Part shown: positions 44,124 through 54,367 of the stretch, piece after piece
Position numbering within the stretch: the first letter of the stretch is position 1
How the letters are laid out: each line of letters starts with the position of its first letter
NCBI GenBank assembly: GCA_033782935.1
Contig: JAWQEG010001325.1
Location: 1,550,001-1,614,000 of the forward strand
DNA from: Petrolisthes cinctipes
Taxonomy: Eukaryota > Arthropoda > Malacostraca > Decapoda > Porcellanidae
Direction: 5' to 3'
DNA length: 64,000 nt
Made by a program: the position numbers and the translations under genes
Notes under the pieces: generated by a model
What the model was told of the DNA's origin: nothing
The model's input: the letters and a program-made list of their open reading frames with translations, nothing else
Database searches by the model: none

Positions 44124-44908
44124 TACGTAGTTGCTCGTCCTTGATCTCTCTTATTTCGCCTTTGTCTCTCGTGACGAAGAGATAACCGGAAGTCGAATAG
44201 CTCGGTAAATTACCAGTATTTCAAGGTTTCAAGGTTATATTATTAATTAATTGCAACAGACAATTGATTAAAAATTTAAAATAAGGTAGGATGGGAAGCT
44301 GGTGTCTCGTGAGGTCGGTAGAAGGACTTACCTTAGAGTCTCTCGTACCGAAGGTAGGTAACGAGTGATACGTTGTGTAATGACATTGAAAATTGAAACA
44401 GGTGCAAGGACATAATCTATAACTGAAGTCTAGGAAGCGATCTTCAAGTTACAGTGTAGCTTGAATTTGAATATAATTAAAGTAATAGAGTAGGAAAGTC
44501 TTGAAATAGCACCTAAATATTTAATTGATCACAGTGTTAGTTTTGCTTAATCAATAAATTAAAGTAAGCTAGGATTATCGAAGGAAGTCCGTAGAAAAAT
44601 CGTTAAAAAAAAATATACGAGGACATATGAGTACCATAACTCTATTTATTGCAATATTAACTAGCTAGCTTTCAATTCTTGTGGAAGTGTATGCGTGTGG
44701 TAATTAATTTATTAATTGTTTAATTAATTTAATTGTTGGTGCTTGACTGTAGTTAATAAATATAGTAAAGTAATTGTAAATTGATTGTTTTCGTACACCT
44801 ACAATTCTGCTAATACTATTAAAATGCATATATAATGAAAAACCCTACAAATAAATTTATGTTGACGGAAGTTGGAATAATAGGGGATAGATTAACCTCT
44901 GCTGATGA

Positions 44909-45681
44909 TGGTTGAAGCCAACACAACAAGCGTCCAAAGAAGTTTGGGTAAGGTAAAATTAAATTACCAGTATTGATAATAACATCACTTAATTAACAAC
45001 ATTCGTAATTTCCTGTCACAGTATGTATATATGAGTATGTATGTATATGTATATATGGGTGGCTAATTGTTACAATGGGTCAAGCGACAACTACCCTGAA
45101 ATTGAGTTATTAATAGGAATTACACCTACAATTCCTCTTCTATCTAATGAACAAATGGCTATCATCTTAGCTTACATGTATATATCTCTAGAACCTTTGA
45201 AATACAACCGAGTGACAAATAAGTCAAATGCACGCAGTCGACAGTCAGTCAGCTGGAGCAAAGATGTTGCCACTGCTCGCTAATTAATATTATTTACTTC
45301 GTGCTCTACGTGATTATTTTATTAGCCATTGGGAACGCTTGCTATATAGTATAAAAACATTAATGTACATTTTTACAGCAAAAACAAACTTGTAAATTCA
45401 TGTAGTTATCACAAATTGTGGAAAACATATAAAAACATAAACAGTGAGCGATGCCATCCCGACCGGACCAGTCCAAACTCTCATACTGCGTTTTAAAAAT
45501 GTCTAATTAATTGATGTTTATACTATGTATCTCACTGTATTATAAGGGAAGTGTTAGTACTTCAAAATTTCTTTGTAAAATTATGACAATACATCGAATA
45601 AGATACATGATTAATTAAAGCAAATACAAGATCACTTAATTAAAGAAGGATGTGGTCGATGCAAAAGTGATGAGAGGTAAG
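44909..45681. other. gene-free AT-rich region
   Basis: No gene or repeat recognised; a short GTAT patch at 45022-45058. Confidence 0.5.
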
Positions 45682-47433
45682 ATTATTATTATTATTATTA
45701 AAAATAGACTAGAAACACAAATCTGGGAGAGAATGCAAGCATTCTATCAATCCGAGGACCCCAGCCCCATGAATCCAACCTGAAGAAAAGAAGACAGCTT
45801 AGAGAATGAAATATGAACAGTTAGCTTAATAAAAACATATTAGTCTTACTCTTGAAGCCAGCCAGTCCTACACCATCAAAGACAGATTCATCAAGGCCAT
45901 TCCACAGAGACACCGACCTAGGGACAAACGATTGACTGTACTGACAGGTTCTACAGCGTGGCAATACGTAAGCATACCTATGGGAGTCCAATGCACCACG
46001 AGTGACACGAGCTGGAACATACAGAGGTGGCAGAGAGTAGTTAAGAGGATGCAGCATATTACTTCTGATCTTGAACAGCATGCACAATGATGCAACAGAA
46101 CGATGGTAAGAAAATTAGCGTTGGAAACAATCCTATCCAGCAACTTGAGATGTCAATCAACTGCTGAACACCTTACTGGAGAACAGTATTCCAACAGAGG
46201 CAACACAAAGGAGTTTTAACACCTCAGTAACAATGAGTGATCTCCGAACACACGCCAAGCTCTACACATTATACCCAACTTTTGGGAGACAGACCTTGTG
46301 ATTGACTGAACAAGCCTCTCAAAAGTCAGCATGGCATCAAATGTAACACACAGAATAACCAAATTCTCAGACCCCTCCAATACATTCCCTTCAAGAATCA
46401 AGGGTGACGATAAAGGATACACCGTGTGAGACCTAGAGACGACCATTGTCCTAGTCTTGCCAGCAATCAACCTCATACCCCATAACCTGTACCAATCACT
46501 AATCCTATCCAGGTCACGATGAATGAGCAACAGAAATTCTGGCACCAGGGGTCGGCACAACAGCAATGAGAGTGGAGTCATCTGCATAACCATACAGGTC
46601 ATTCTCCAAGATGTTAAAGACTTGAGAGGTATACAGTAGGAACAATAACGGTCCTAAGAAACTACATTGGGGCACCCCAGACACTAATTCCACTCTTCCA
46701 CTCCGCAAACCATCCACAACAACATACTGGGCTCGAGCAGTGAGGAATTGTGACAAGACAGACAGTACTGAACCACCAACACCAACAGAGTCTGTTGAGG
46801 ATACCTAGATAGTTTACCCTATCAAACGTGGCAGAAAAGTCAAGTTGCACCAGTCTAGCCTCACGACCCACTCCAAAGCATTCTGCAGTACATGAGAGAT
46901 ACATAGAAGGGCATCATACATGTCAAGGCCCTTTCGATATGCAAACTGTGAGGGTGGGAATACACCATTACGTTCCATGAAGTTACTTAAACGCACAGCT
47001 ACCAGCCTCTCAAACATCTTAGACAACACAGGAGTGATGGAAATCGGCCTGTAATCGCCAACTGAAGATGAAGGAGGGCCCTTGGGAATTGAGGTAACAT
47101 TAGCAGACCTCCAACATTCAGGAAAACTACCAAGACGAAGTAGTCTCCTGAAGACAACACTGAGGCGGGGAGCTAGGACATCAGCCGTCTGTTTAAAGAA
47201 CAGAGGAAACATTCGCAAGGGGTCAATACCACCATAAGAGTCCAACTCATGATGGAGTTTTTTTTAACTCCCTTTGACCTAAAGGCACATGAGGAGAGAC
47301 CAGGACATGGGTGACATGTGGAGGGCAACTCCACAGACTCCCTAGACTGCTTGTTATCAAAGTGAGCTGCAAGCAATGCAGCCTTACCATCGGGCTCATA
47401 CACCAGTCTAACACCGTCCAATGCTCCGACCAT
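45682..47433 (-). pseudogene. LINE L6e (jockey-like), 5'-truncated RT
   Basis: Minus-strand RT in at least five frame pieces. In order: GKAALLAAHFDNKQSRES, DSYGGIDPLRMFPLFFK (spacer), VGDYRPISITPVLSKMF, FAYRKGLDMYDALLC, VQLDFSATFDRVN (motif A), VSGVPQCSFLGPLLFLLY (usual QGS is QCS here), YGYADDSTLIAV, then a C-terminal domain ending VPRSVSLWNGLDESVFDG and FKSKTNMFLLS. The EN is missing. On the given strand a short ATT array (45682-45701) is probably its 3' tail, (TAA)n in element orientation. The 5' break at about 47430 coincides with the start of L7e. Confidence 0.88.
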
Positions 47434-49758
47434 TTTGCGGTGTTGGTAAGGATGAAGGTTGGGGCTAAGTGGGAATATGGTAGGAGGGATGAAGGGGTGA
47501 GGAACAAGAGGGAGGAGGCTAGTGGGAAATTAGATGAAGCAGAAAATAGGGAGGAATATAAGAGGAGGGTGGGTGAGGTGCTGGGGGATGCAAGGATGGG
47601 GATAGGGGAGGGAGTGGAAGTGAATGATGTGTATGAAACAATCAAAACTTTAGTGTGTAGGATAGCAGCAGAAGTGGTGGGGTACAAAGGACAAAAGAGG
47701 GGAAAGAAAGGGAGTGCATGGTGGTCTGAAGAAGTGAAGGATGCAGTAGAGAATAAGAAAAAGGCTTTTAGGAGAGCTCTGCAGAGAAATGTGACAGAGG
47801 AGGTGAAAGAGAGATGGAAGAAGGAATGCAATGAGTGTAAGAGGAAAGTGAAGAGGACGGTGAGTGAGAACAAAAGGAGAGTGGATGAGGAGTTTGGTGG
47901 GAAACTGAGTGAGAAGTTTAGAGAAAACAAGAAATTATTCTGGAAGGAGGTGAAGGAAAGTCTGGTAGCATGAGAATGAAGAGAGAGGATGGAGTTACTG
48001 TGAGTAGAAGTGAGGAAGTGAAAGAAGTGTGGAAGAGGCATTTTGATGGTTTGATGAATGGGGGGACGGCAGGGAAAGCGGTGGTGACATGCATGGGGAT
48101 GGAGGCAGGTGGTAGACGACAGGATGTACAGGAAGAATTAGGAAGGGAAGAGGTTAGGAAAGCAATAGGAAAGTTGAAGATGGGAAAGGCACCAGGGGTG
48201 GATGAGATATCTGCAGAGATGCTGAGGTGTGGGGGGGAGGAAGTGGTGGAATGCATGCTGCTTATATAGACATTGGCTTGGAGACAGAGAGAGGTGCCAG
48301 AGAACTGGAGGAGTGCCATAATTGTGCCTCTGTACAAGGGTAAGGGGAGTAAGGATGAGTGTGGTAGCTAAAGGGGAATAGCCTTCTTAGTGTACCGGGG
48401 AAGGTATATGGGAAGGTTCTTAGTGAGAGACTGATAGAAGTAACTGGGAATAAAGTCAGTGAGGAGCAGGGAGGGTTCAGAAAGGGTAGAGGATGTGTGG
48501 ACCAGATCTTTGCAATATAATCAACAGTGGAGAAATATATTGGGAAGGGTAGGAAGTTGTATGCTGCCTTCATGGATTTGGAGAAGGCATACGATAGAGT
48601 TGATAAGAGAGCTATGACAGATGTATTAAGGATATACAGTGATGGTGGGCGCTTGCTGGAGGGGATTGAGGCTTTCTATAGAGAGGCAAAAGCTTGTGTG
48701 AGGGTCGAGGGTGATTTGAGTGAGAACTTTCATATCAGTGTAGGATTGAGGCAGGGATGTGTCATGTCACCATGGGTGTTCAATATCTTTTTGGATGGTT
48801 GCATGAGAGAGATGAAGGCAAAGGTGGAGGGCCTGGGTGCGAAACTGAGGTTGAATGGAGTAGATTGGTCCTTGGTTGCAAGCTTACTTGCGGATGACAC
48901 TGTGCTGCTGGCCGAGAGTGAAAGGGAGTTACAGAGGGTGGTGGATGAGTTTCAGTCCGTGTGTAAGCGAAGAAAACTGAAGGTGAATGTTGGTAAGAGT
49001 AAGGTGATGGTATTTGAGAGGACCAATACAGAAGTAATTGACTTTGCTGTACCAACTGGGACTGAATGTGAGATAACTTTAGGGGGTGAGAGGATGGAGG
49101 AGGTGAGGGAATTCAAGTAACTGGGAACAGTTCTGTGTAAACATGGAAGGAGAAATCAGGGAGAGAGCAGTGAGGGGCAGGCAAGTCATAATATCACTGG
49201 GGAGGATTATGAAGGGTAAAAGTGTGAATATGGAAGTGAAAAAGGGACTGATAAATAGTATAATCCTGCCAACACTGACATATGCATCGGAGACATGGAT
49301 AAGGAGTAGGGCTCATCAGCCTAGAATAGGTGCGGTGGAAATGAGTTATCTGAGAGGAGCATGTGGACTTACTTGGTGGGATGGAGAAAGTAATGAGAGT
49401 GTATATGAGAGATGTGGTATGGGTGAGACGGCAGTTGGTATTGAATGTGTAGTGGTTGAGAGAGTGAAGCGTAATACACTGAGATAGTTTGGACATGTGG
49501 AGAGAATGCAAACAAAATGTGGAGTTTGTACAGAAGGTGTACGATAGTGAACTTGTGGGACTTGGTGTGAGAGGCAGACCACCAATTAGATGGCAGAACA
49601 GGGTGGACGAATATGTGAGAGAGAGAAGTGTTAGGGGGGAGGGGAGATAGAGAAAGTGAGGAGGGAGTGAGGGAACAGGGAAAACTGGAAACTCTTCTGT
49701 CGTGGCCACTCCCTTCCGGGAACGAGGCATCGGAGCTATAGATAGATAGATAGATAGA
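47405..49758 (+). pseudogene. LINE L7e, 5'-truncated EN-RT
   Basis: Begins at the very end of the endonuclease (CSDHFAVLVRMKVG, with the Asp-His pair) near 47424. A Lys/Glu-rich linker follows, then GKAPGVDEISAEMLRCGG, PLYKGKGSKDECG, YAAFMDLEKAYDRVD (motif A), VGLRQGCVMSPWVFNIF and a LLADDTVLLAES box where Tyr/Phe is normally expected before ADD. The C-terminal region has LTYASETW and LRGACGLTWWDGESNESVY. Four phases are used (breaks near 47975, 48270, 48520 and 49120). The 3' end is a GATA array at 49737-49757. RTE/L2-like by style; the clade is not settled. Confidence 0.87.
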
Positions 49759-49950
49759 ACAAGACACATAACAAAACACAGAAGACCACACACACACACA
49801 ACAGGACACATAACAAAACACAAAAGGACACACACACACACCAGGACACATATCAAAACTCAGAAGGAAACAACACACACACACACACATAACAGGACAC
49901 ATACCAAAATACAGAAAGGGACTCATATCAACACACAGAAGGTCTTGCTC
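49737..49950. repeat. GATA tail followed by CA-rich minisatellite
   Basis: (GATA)n at 49737-49757, then about four copies of a unit of about 45-50 bp (ACAGGACACATAACAAAAC...GGACACACACACAC) to about 49945. Frames over it are low complexity. Confidence 0.8.
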
Positions 49951-50446
49951 ACCCTTAAGACAGACTAAAAAACATTAGACTACTTAGTAATAATTACTTT
50001 CAGTACTTCAGTGTAAAAAACATTGGCGAAGGACATGGATAGTGAGACTTATTAGAATTTAGACAGGAAGATAGAGGGAATCAGTGATGGGGTGACAGAG
50101 AGGAGGGTAGTAAGGAGTGGGAGAGAGGGGGGGTGAGTACAGATGGACTGGGGTACAGGAGGAGTAGGAGGAGTAGGAGGAGGGAGAAGAGGGGAGGAGG
50201 TAAGAGAAAGAATAGTAACGTCACTCCATGAAATTTTCATTTAGCGATTTTAGACCAATGGCGAAAGAACGTGTGAGTGTGTTATAATCCATTAAAAAAT
50301 CTTTTGTAATTCTTGCACGTATGGAGAAATAGATGCATGATGACTCAGCAGTTCCTCTGGTTACCACTCATTCATAACAGTTTAACCTAACAAACTCAGA
50401 TACATAATCAACTACTCTTTAGAACTCTGGTTCACATTACGTACGA
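49951..50446. other. gene-free region with GGAGTA/GAGG patch
   Basis: No gene. Purine-rich stretch at 50070-50215 including three GGAGTA-type units at about 50160-50178. Confidence 0.6.
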
Positions 50447-52164
50447 ATCCGAGATCCGTCAGTGACGTCACGAACGGTCGTGTATATGTGAACCAGGTGC
50501 TGTTCTACCATCCCGGGCAAGACATGGAACGGATCCAGCAAAGATTAACTCAAGTCATCTTTTATGGAAGGACGGCCGTGTTGTTCTCCGTGTATAATGT
50601 TGTTGACTTTTCATCATATCATGAAAATATGATATTTAAGTACTTGTGCACAAATAAAGGTGTTAATTTATTCAAATATTTTAATTATTAACTTGTATTT
50701 GTTAAATGCACGTCAATTTATGTAAGGATAAAAATATTGTTCATGGGTACTGCAAGCCCAGTTGTAAGCAAAACAATGTGAGATTGGGGAGTTTCGGAAA
50801 AGCTGTTGGCCATATTGATTATCGTCACCACCCAGATGAAGGCCTCAAACGCTATCGTGATTTATGTATACTTATGAATTTATTACTGTGCATATCTCTT
50901 ATTTCTTTGAGACATATACATATCATACTCGGCATTAAAAATACAGATTTAAGGAAAAGCGTTTATTTAATAGCCATAGTAAATAGAAAATCTAATTAAC
51001 GTAGCAAACTTGTCGCTATAAAATAACCCATATTTTCTTTACTGAGTAGTGATTTGCTGAATTGAGCGTAATATTATATTTCGTTGTATTAGATATTCAT
51101 TATGCACGCTAATATATCTACATTGAGTTGTTTTTTAGAGCAATAATCAAATAAAGGCTAGAAAGGAATTACTGGCATCTTGTACCGTTACTTAGAGGAG
51201 ACAGTCCCTGGTATAAGATCAACCAAAGCTCATTTCTTTAAGTTTCTCGTGGACAACACAACACTTCCGCCGTATCCTACCGCCAGTCACCAGTACAGAT
51301 TGAGAGGTTGATTGGCTTGGGAAAAACTTACAGGATTTTGACACATCCACCTTCTAGTATAGAAGTATTACTTGGGTCGGATATTGTAGTCATTTGCTTT
51401 ATGCTTTGTAATTTCCGAAAGAATATCATACCATTCCACTGATTGCATAATAAATGTATGTACAGTTATGAGCAATAGTTTCTTTATCACATAATGCTTC
51501 ATTATCTTTATACTCTGTATTCCAGATTAAATTATACTTCTACGGTATGGTGCAGTTGCGGAAGGGAGTTTCTTTATCACCCTGGGCTCCTCTACACCCT
51601 ACCCCACAAGGAGGTGACGGAGGTGTAGAGAGTTGAACATATAACGACGGAGATGATTGGTCGATAAGTTGCTAGGAAAGTTAAGTGATAATATAACCTT
51701 ATTATATCTAAACAAGAGAGCATTGTGGTGAACTAAATATATTATGTTTATTTGCCATATATACAGTATATGAAGAACAGTAGCATACATTGTTAATGAG
51801 GAACAGAATTATAACGCATACTGGAATAACTTGTATTTTATTCTCAGTTGTGGTTGTCATACATCAGCCAACTGATGGTGATGGGAGGGGATCTGCCTGG
51901 CATTGCTTCACGGGCTGTGATTCGTTGTAAGGCTTCAAATATTCATTTCTACCTTAGTAATAGGGATAGGTTATATGCTTTTTATATAATTATATACAAA
52001 TTTATAACGATTTACATTTACAGATAGTAAAGTGGTGTTATCGTTTGTTGTTAATTTTGTCCTCTGTTTTCTTATTTATTTTCAAGACGAACTGTTAAAA
52101 TTTATTTTGATAGAGCCTAGTGAGATGAAGAACGTTGAGTTAAAATAAGCATTTGCTTGGCAAA

Positions 52165-52250
52165 ATGGTAAGAACAACACTCTATGACAAGGAGCCTTTA
52201 TTGACGCCGTTTCGCTATTGCTTCTTCAGGTCAAAGGCACATCCATATAA
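52165..52250 (-). other. CTGAAGA/GAAAC hairpin motif, copy 1
   Basis: On the minus strand: CCTGAAGAAGC, loop, GCGAAACGGCGTC, then AATAAA. Same layout as motifs at about 52590 and in the 53233-53413 hairpin. Possibly a conserved 3'-end RNA structure of a repeat family. Confidence 0.5.
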
Positions 52251-52579
52251 CACACAGTACTGTGTAACTTATAGTTCTATTTTTATTTGTATGTGACTGT
52301 ATTCTGTTTTGTTCCACTTCCTCCATTACCATTCCAGGTATTTTTTTTTTTATTTGCCCCGATGTTCATTCCTTTCCCATTATCAGCTCGTCCTCTCCGC
52401 CTCCCCACCCCCCATTCTACCTCCGTTTCCTTCCTGCTGCGTGAAATCACCCACCCCTACTCTCTTTCCACCTCCCAACTTCTCTTTTCCCCTCCCCCCT
52501 CCTCTTGCCTATCACGTGACCCTTCCGCCTCTCCCCCCTACCCCTCTATGAGAGGTATACATATATATTCGTTTACACT

Positions 52580-52655
52580 ACCTGTCCTCACTCATACCAG
52601 AAGAGGGCTACGTGATGTAACCGAAAAGTCGTATATCTTTATCAATAAATTACAA
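52580..52655 (+). other. CTGAAGA/GAAAC-like motif, copy 2 (degenerate)
   Basis: Reads CCAGAAGAGGGC...TAACCGAAAAGTCG followed by ATCAATAAA. Weaker than the other two; it sits just after the pyrimidine tract. Confidence 0.4.
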
Positions 52656-53114
52656 ATAAATGTGGGTTTTTCACTAGACTTCTGCATTCACGGCATTGTG
52701 AATTTTTCTTGTTCATTATACAGTAATTGAAACCCGTATGCTACTATAATAACATAATCTAAAAAATCCAGGCCTGTTTAATTAAGCAGGACACAATAAG
52801 CTATGATATAGTGCATTTTATTATTGAATGTAATTCAGACAGTTTAAATACTATCAACCAAAAGCTAGTGAGATAATGGAAACTAACTATAACTAACGTA
52901 GTATGTTAACAACTGTTCTCCTAAGTTAGGTGTACAGTGTATGGTGGGGTAGTTTGAATTTACATTGAATTTACATTGAGTAATTAATGATGAAGGGTGG
53001 TATAGAGCAGAGTAGAAACCCTATATTTTATATAGGGTCTGTAGAGCAGAGAAGGCCATCCAGTTATCAGCGCGAGCACGACGAGAGTCTCGTCTTTTGC
53101 TATGACTGTTGGTG

Positions 53115-53610
53115 TGACGTCACAATATTCACACTGCGGCCTGTACATAGAGACGGCCTTGGCTTATCTCCTCCGTAGCCCTACTCGTGACGTCACTGAC
53201 GGATCTCGGATCCATACACACGGGCTAATGTGATGCTGAGAAAAACCCACTTTTTATAGACAGAAAGTATTTATTGTGGACGTTTCGGAGGCAACTACCT
53301 CCCTCTTCAGCAGTACAGTGTTCAACTCTGTACTGCTGAAGAGGGAGGTAGTCGCCTCCGAAACGTCCATAATAAATACTTTCTGTCAATAAAAAGTAGG
53401 TTTTTCTCAGCATGCTGCTCTTGACGTCATTGTGAATTACCACTCCGGGCTGCATTATTACGAACTGTATATTGAGTCAGCACCATACCCCCCGCCAGCC
53501 AATCAACGGCTAGATGTATCAGCCAGCCCGAGCCAATCACGACGCAAGAAGGGCTTGACAATGACGTCATGAAAAGTTTCTATGTACCAAATATATATTC
53601 TCAATATTTT
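53115..53610. promoter_or_regulatory. CRE/CCAAT cluster, promoter-like
   Basis: Four exact CRE octamers TGACGTCA at 53115, 53188, 53422 and 53562. Two CCAAT boxes (AGCCAATCA) lie at about 53495 and 53532, then TATATAT near 53590. The last CCAAT-CCAAT-CRE-TATA order within 100 bp resembles an animal promoter reading to the right. No gene follows that I can recognise, so the function is unproven. Confidence 0.45.
53233..53413. repeat. 181-bp near-perfect hairpin (86-bp arms, 9-bp loop)
   Basis: Left arm 53233-53318, loop 53319-53327 (TGTTCAACT), right arm 53328-53413. Arms differ at only a few positions. Ends read ATGCTGAGAAAAAC. Each arm contains a CTGAAGAGGGAGG...CCTCCGAAAC string. Either a foldback/MITE or the inverted duplication of a repeat 3' end. 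Confidence 0.9.
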
Positions 53611-54365
53611 GTTGCCACATGACTAATAGTAGAATATAGAGAGCAGTTAGTGAAGAAGCATAATGGAAAATGTTCTCTCCTATATAATTTCTGAAGCGTG
53701 ACACTCGACATACTTCTGTTAATTATTTGATCCTGCATTGCGAATGATTATTGTGCTCGTAGTGTACAACGTCGCTTCAAGAGACTCTAAGCGGCGTGTC
53801 TTTAAAACTCGAGAATGACACCAGCTGGCAGACTAACAAGAACAGTGTGTGACTGTGTGTCTCAGAGTCTGATATATAGATGTAAAGTACCTGTATTATA
53901 TTATGAAGTTATACAATAGATGAAATAAATACAAGTAGAGTACAATATAATAGTAGGGCCTAGCACATTGTTTTCCAACATGACTATTCCATTATTAGTT
54001 TAAGAACAAAAGGTTAATAAAAAAAGAGGAATGCTGAAATACATAATTATACAATATAATTTTATGAGGAGACAAGCAATTATGACATGCGAAGGGGAGA
54101 GGTTACGAGTAGCCTTATGCTTCCCTCTTGCTGCATGGGACATTCCAGTCAAGAACTCACTTCTATATATAAAATTAAAGTCTAATCTAATCTAATATTT
54201 ACTTTGTAGTATGCATTACTGAAACTGTGTGAAATTACCATAGATACTGAAATACATGATCATATGAGGATAAAGTAAGCACGTGGCATACTGTACATTA
54301 GTGATACGTAATTTTAGTGGTTATAATTATTACAAATTGACAAATGAAAGCTATGATTTTACATG
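53611..54365. other. gene-free AT-rich region
   Basis: Nothing recognised apart from a short TCTAA array at 54180-54199. Confidence 0.5.
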
Positions 54366-54367
54366 TA

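Larger units (their letters stand above)
40483..44908 (+). repeat. dispersed repeat R1, copy C, split by two transposons
   Basis: R1 sequence occupies 40483-40949 and 44126-44908. Homology to copy B is clear from GATGCTCGTGGCA through GGGGATAGA. The break between the halves is at the TA where two TIR elements sit side by side (40952-42163, 42166-44123). Confidence 0.8.
50447..53211. other. gene-poor segment bounded by a 27-bp inverted repeat
   Basis: A perfect 27-bp inverted pair (core GAGATCCGTCAGTGACGTCA) sits at 50447-50473 and 53185-53211. The left copy lies between CTGGTTCACAT and its inverse ATGTGAACCAG. Inside I see no recognised gene; frames at 50488-50691 and 50706-50999 have no motif I can name. 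A C/T-rich tract fills 52308-52555. It may be a 2.77-kb DNA transposon with short TIRs, but no duplication was found. Confidence 0.45.

Noticed and set aside
45041..45283. 80-codon frame
   Set aside because: No motif, AT-rich context, length expected by chance.
47247..49926. Long minus-strand frames rich in Ser/Leu/Phe/Pro (up to 264 codons)
   Set aside because: Antisense of the purine-rich L7e RT strand and of the CA minisatellite.
50706..50999. 97-codon frame with HGYCKPSCKQNN and a HHPDEGLKRYRDL string
   Set aside because: No recognised domain; could be chance or a fragment of an unknown transposase, so not called a gene.
51180..51300. Short stretch translating to KAHFFKFLVDNTTLPPYP
   Set aside because: Looks faintly protein-like but is only about 40 codons, with stops and no family I can name.
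52200..53413. Calling a functional hammerhead ribozyme
   Set aside because: Only the core-like strings are seen; stems I and III and a cleavage site were not found, so it is listed only as a finding.
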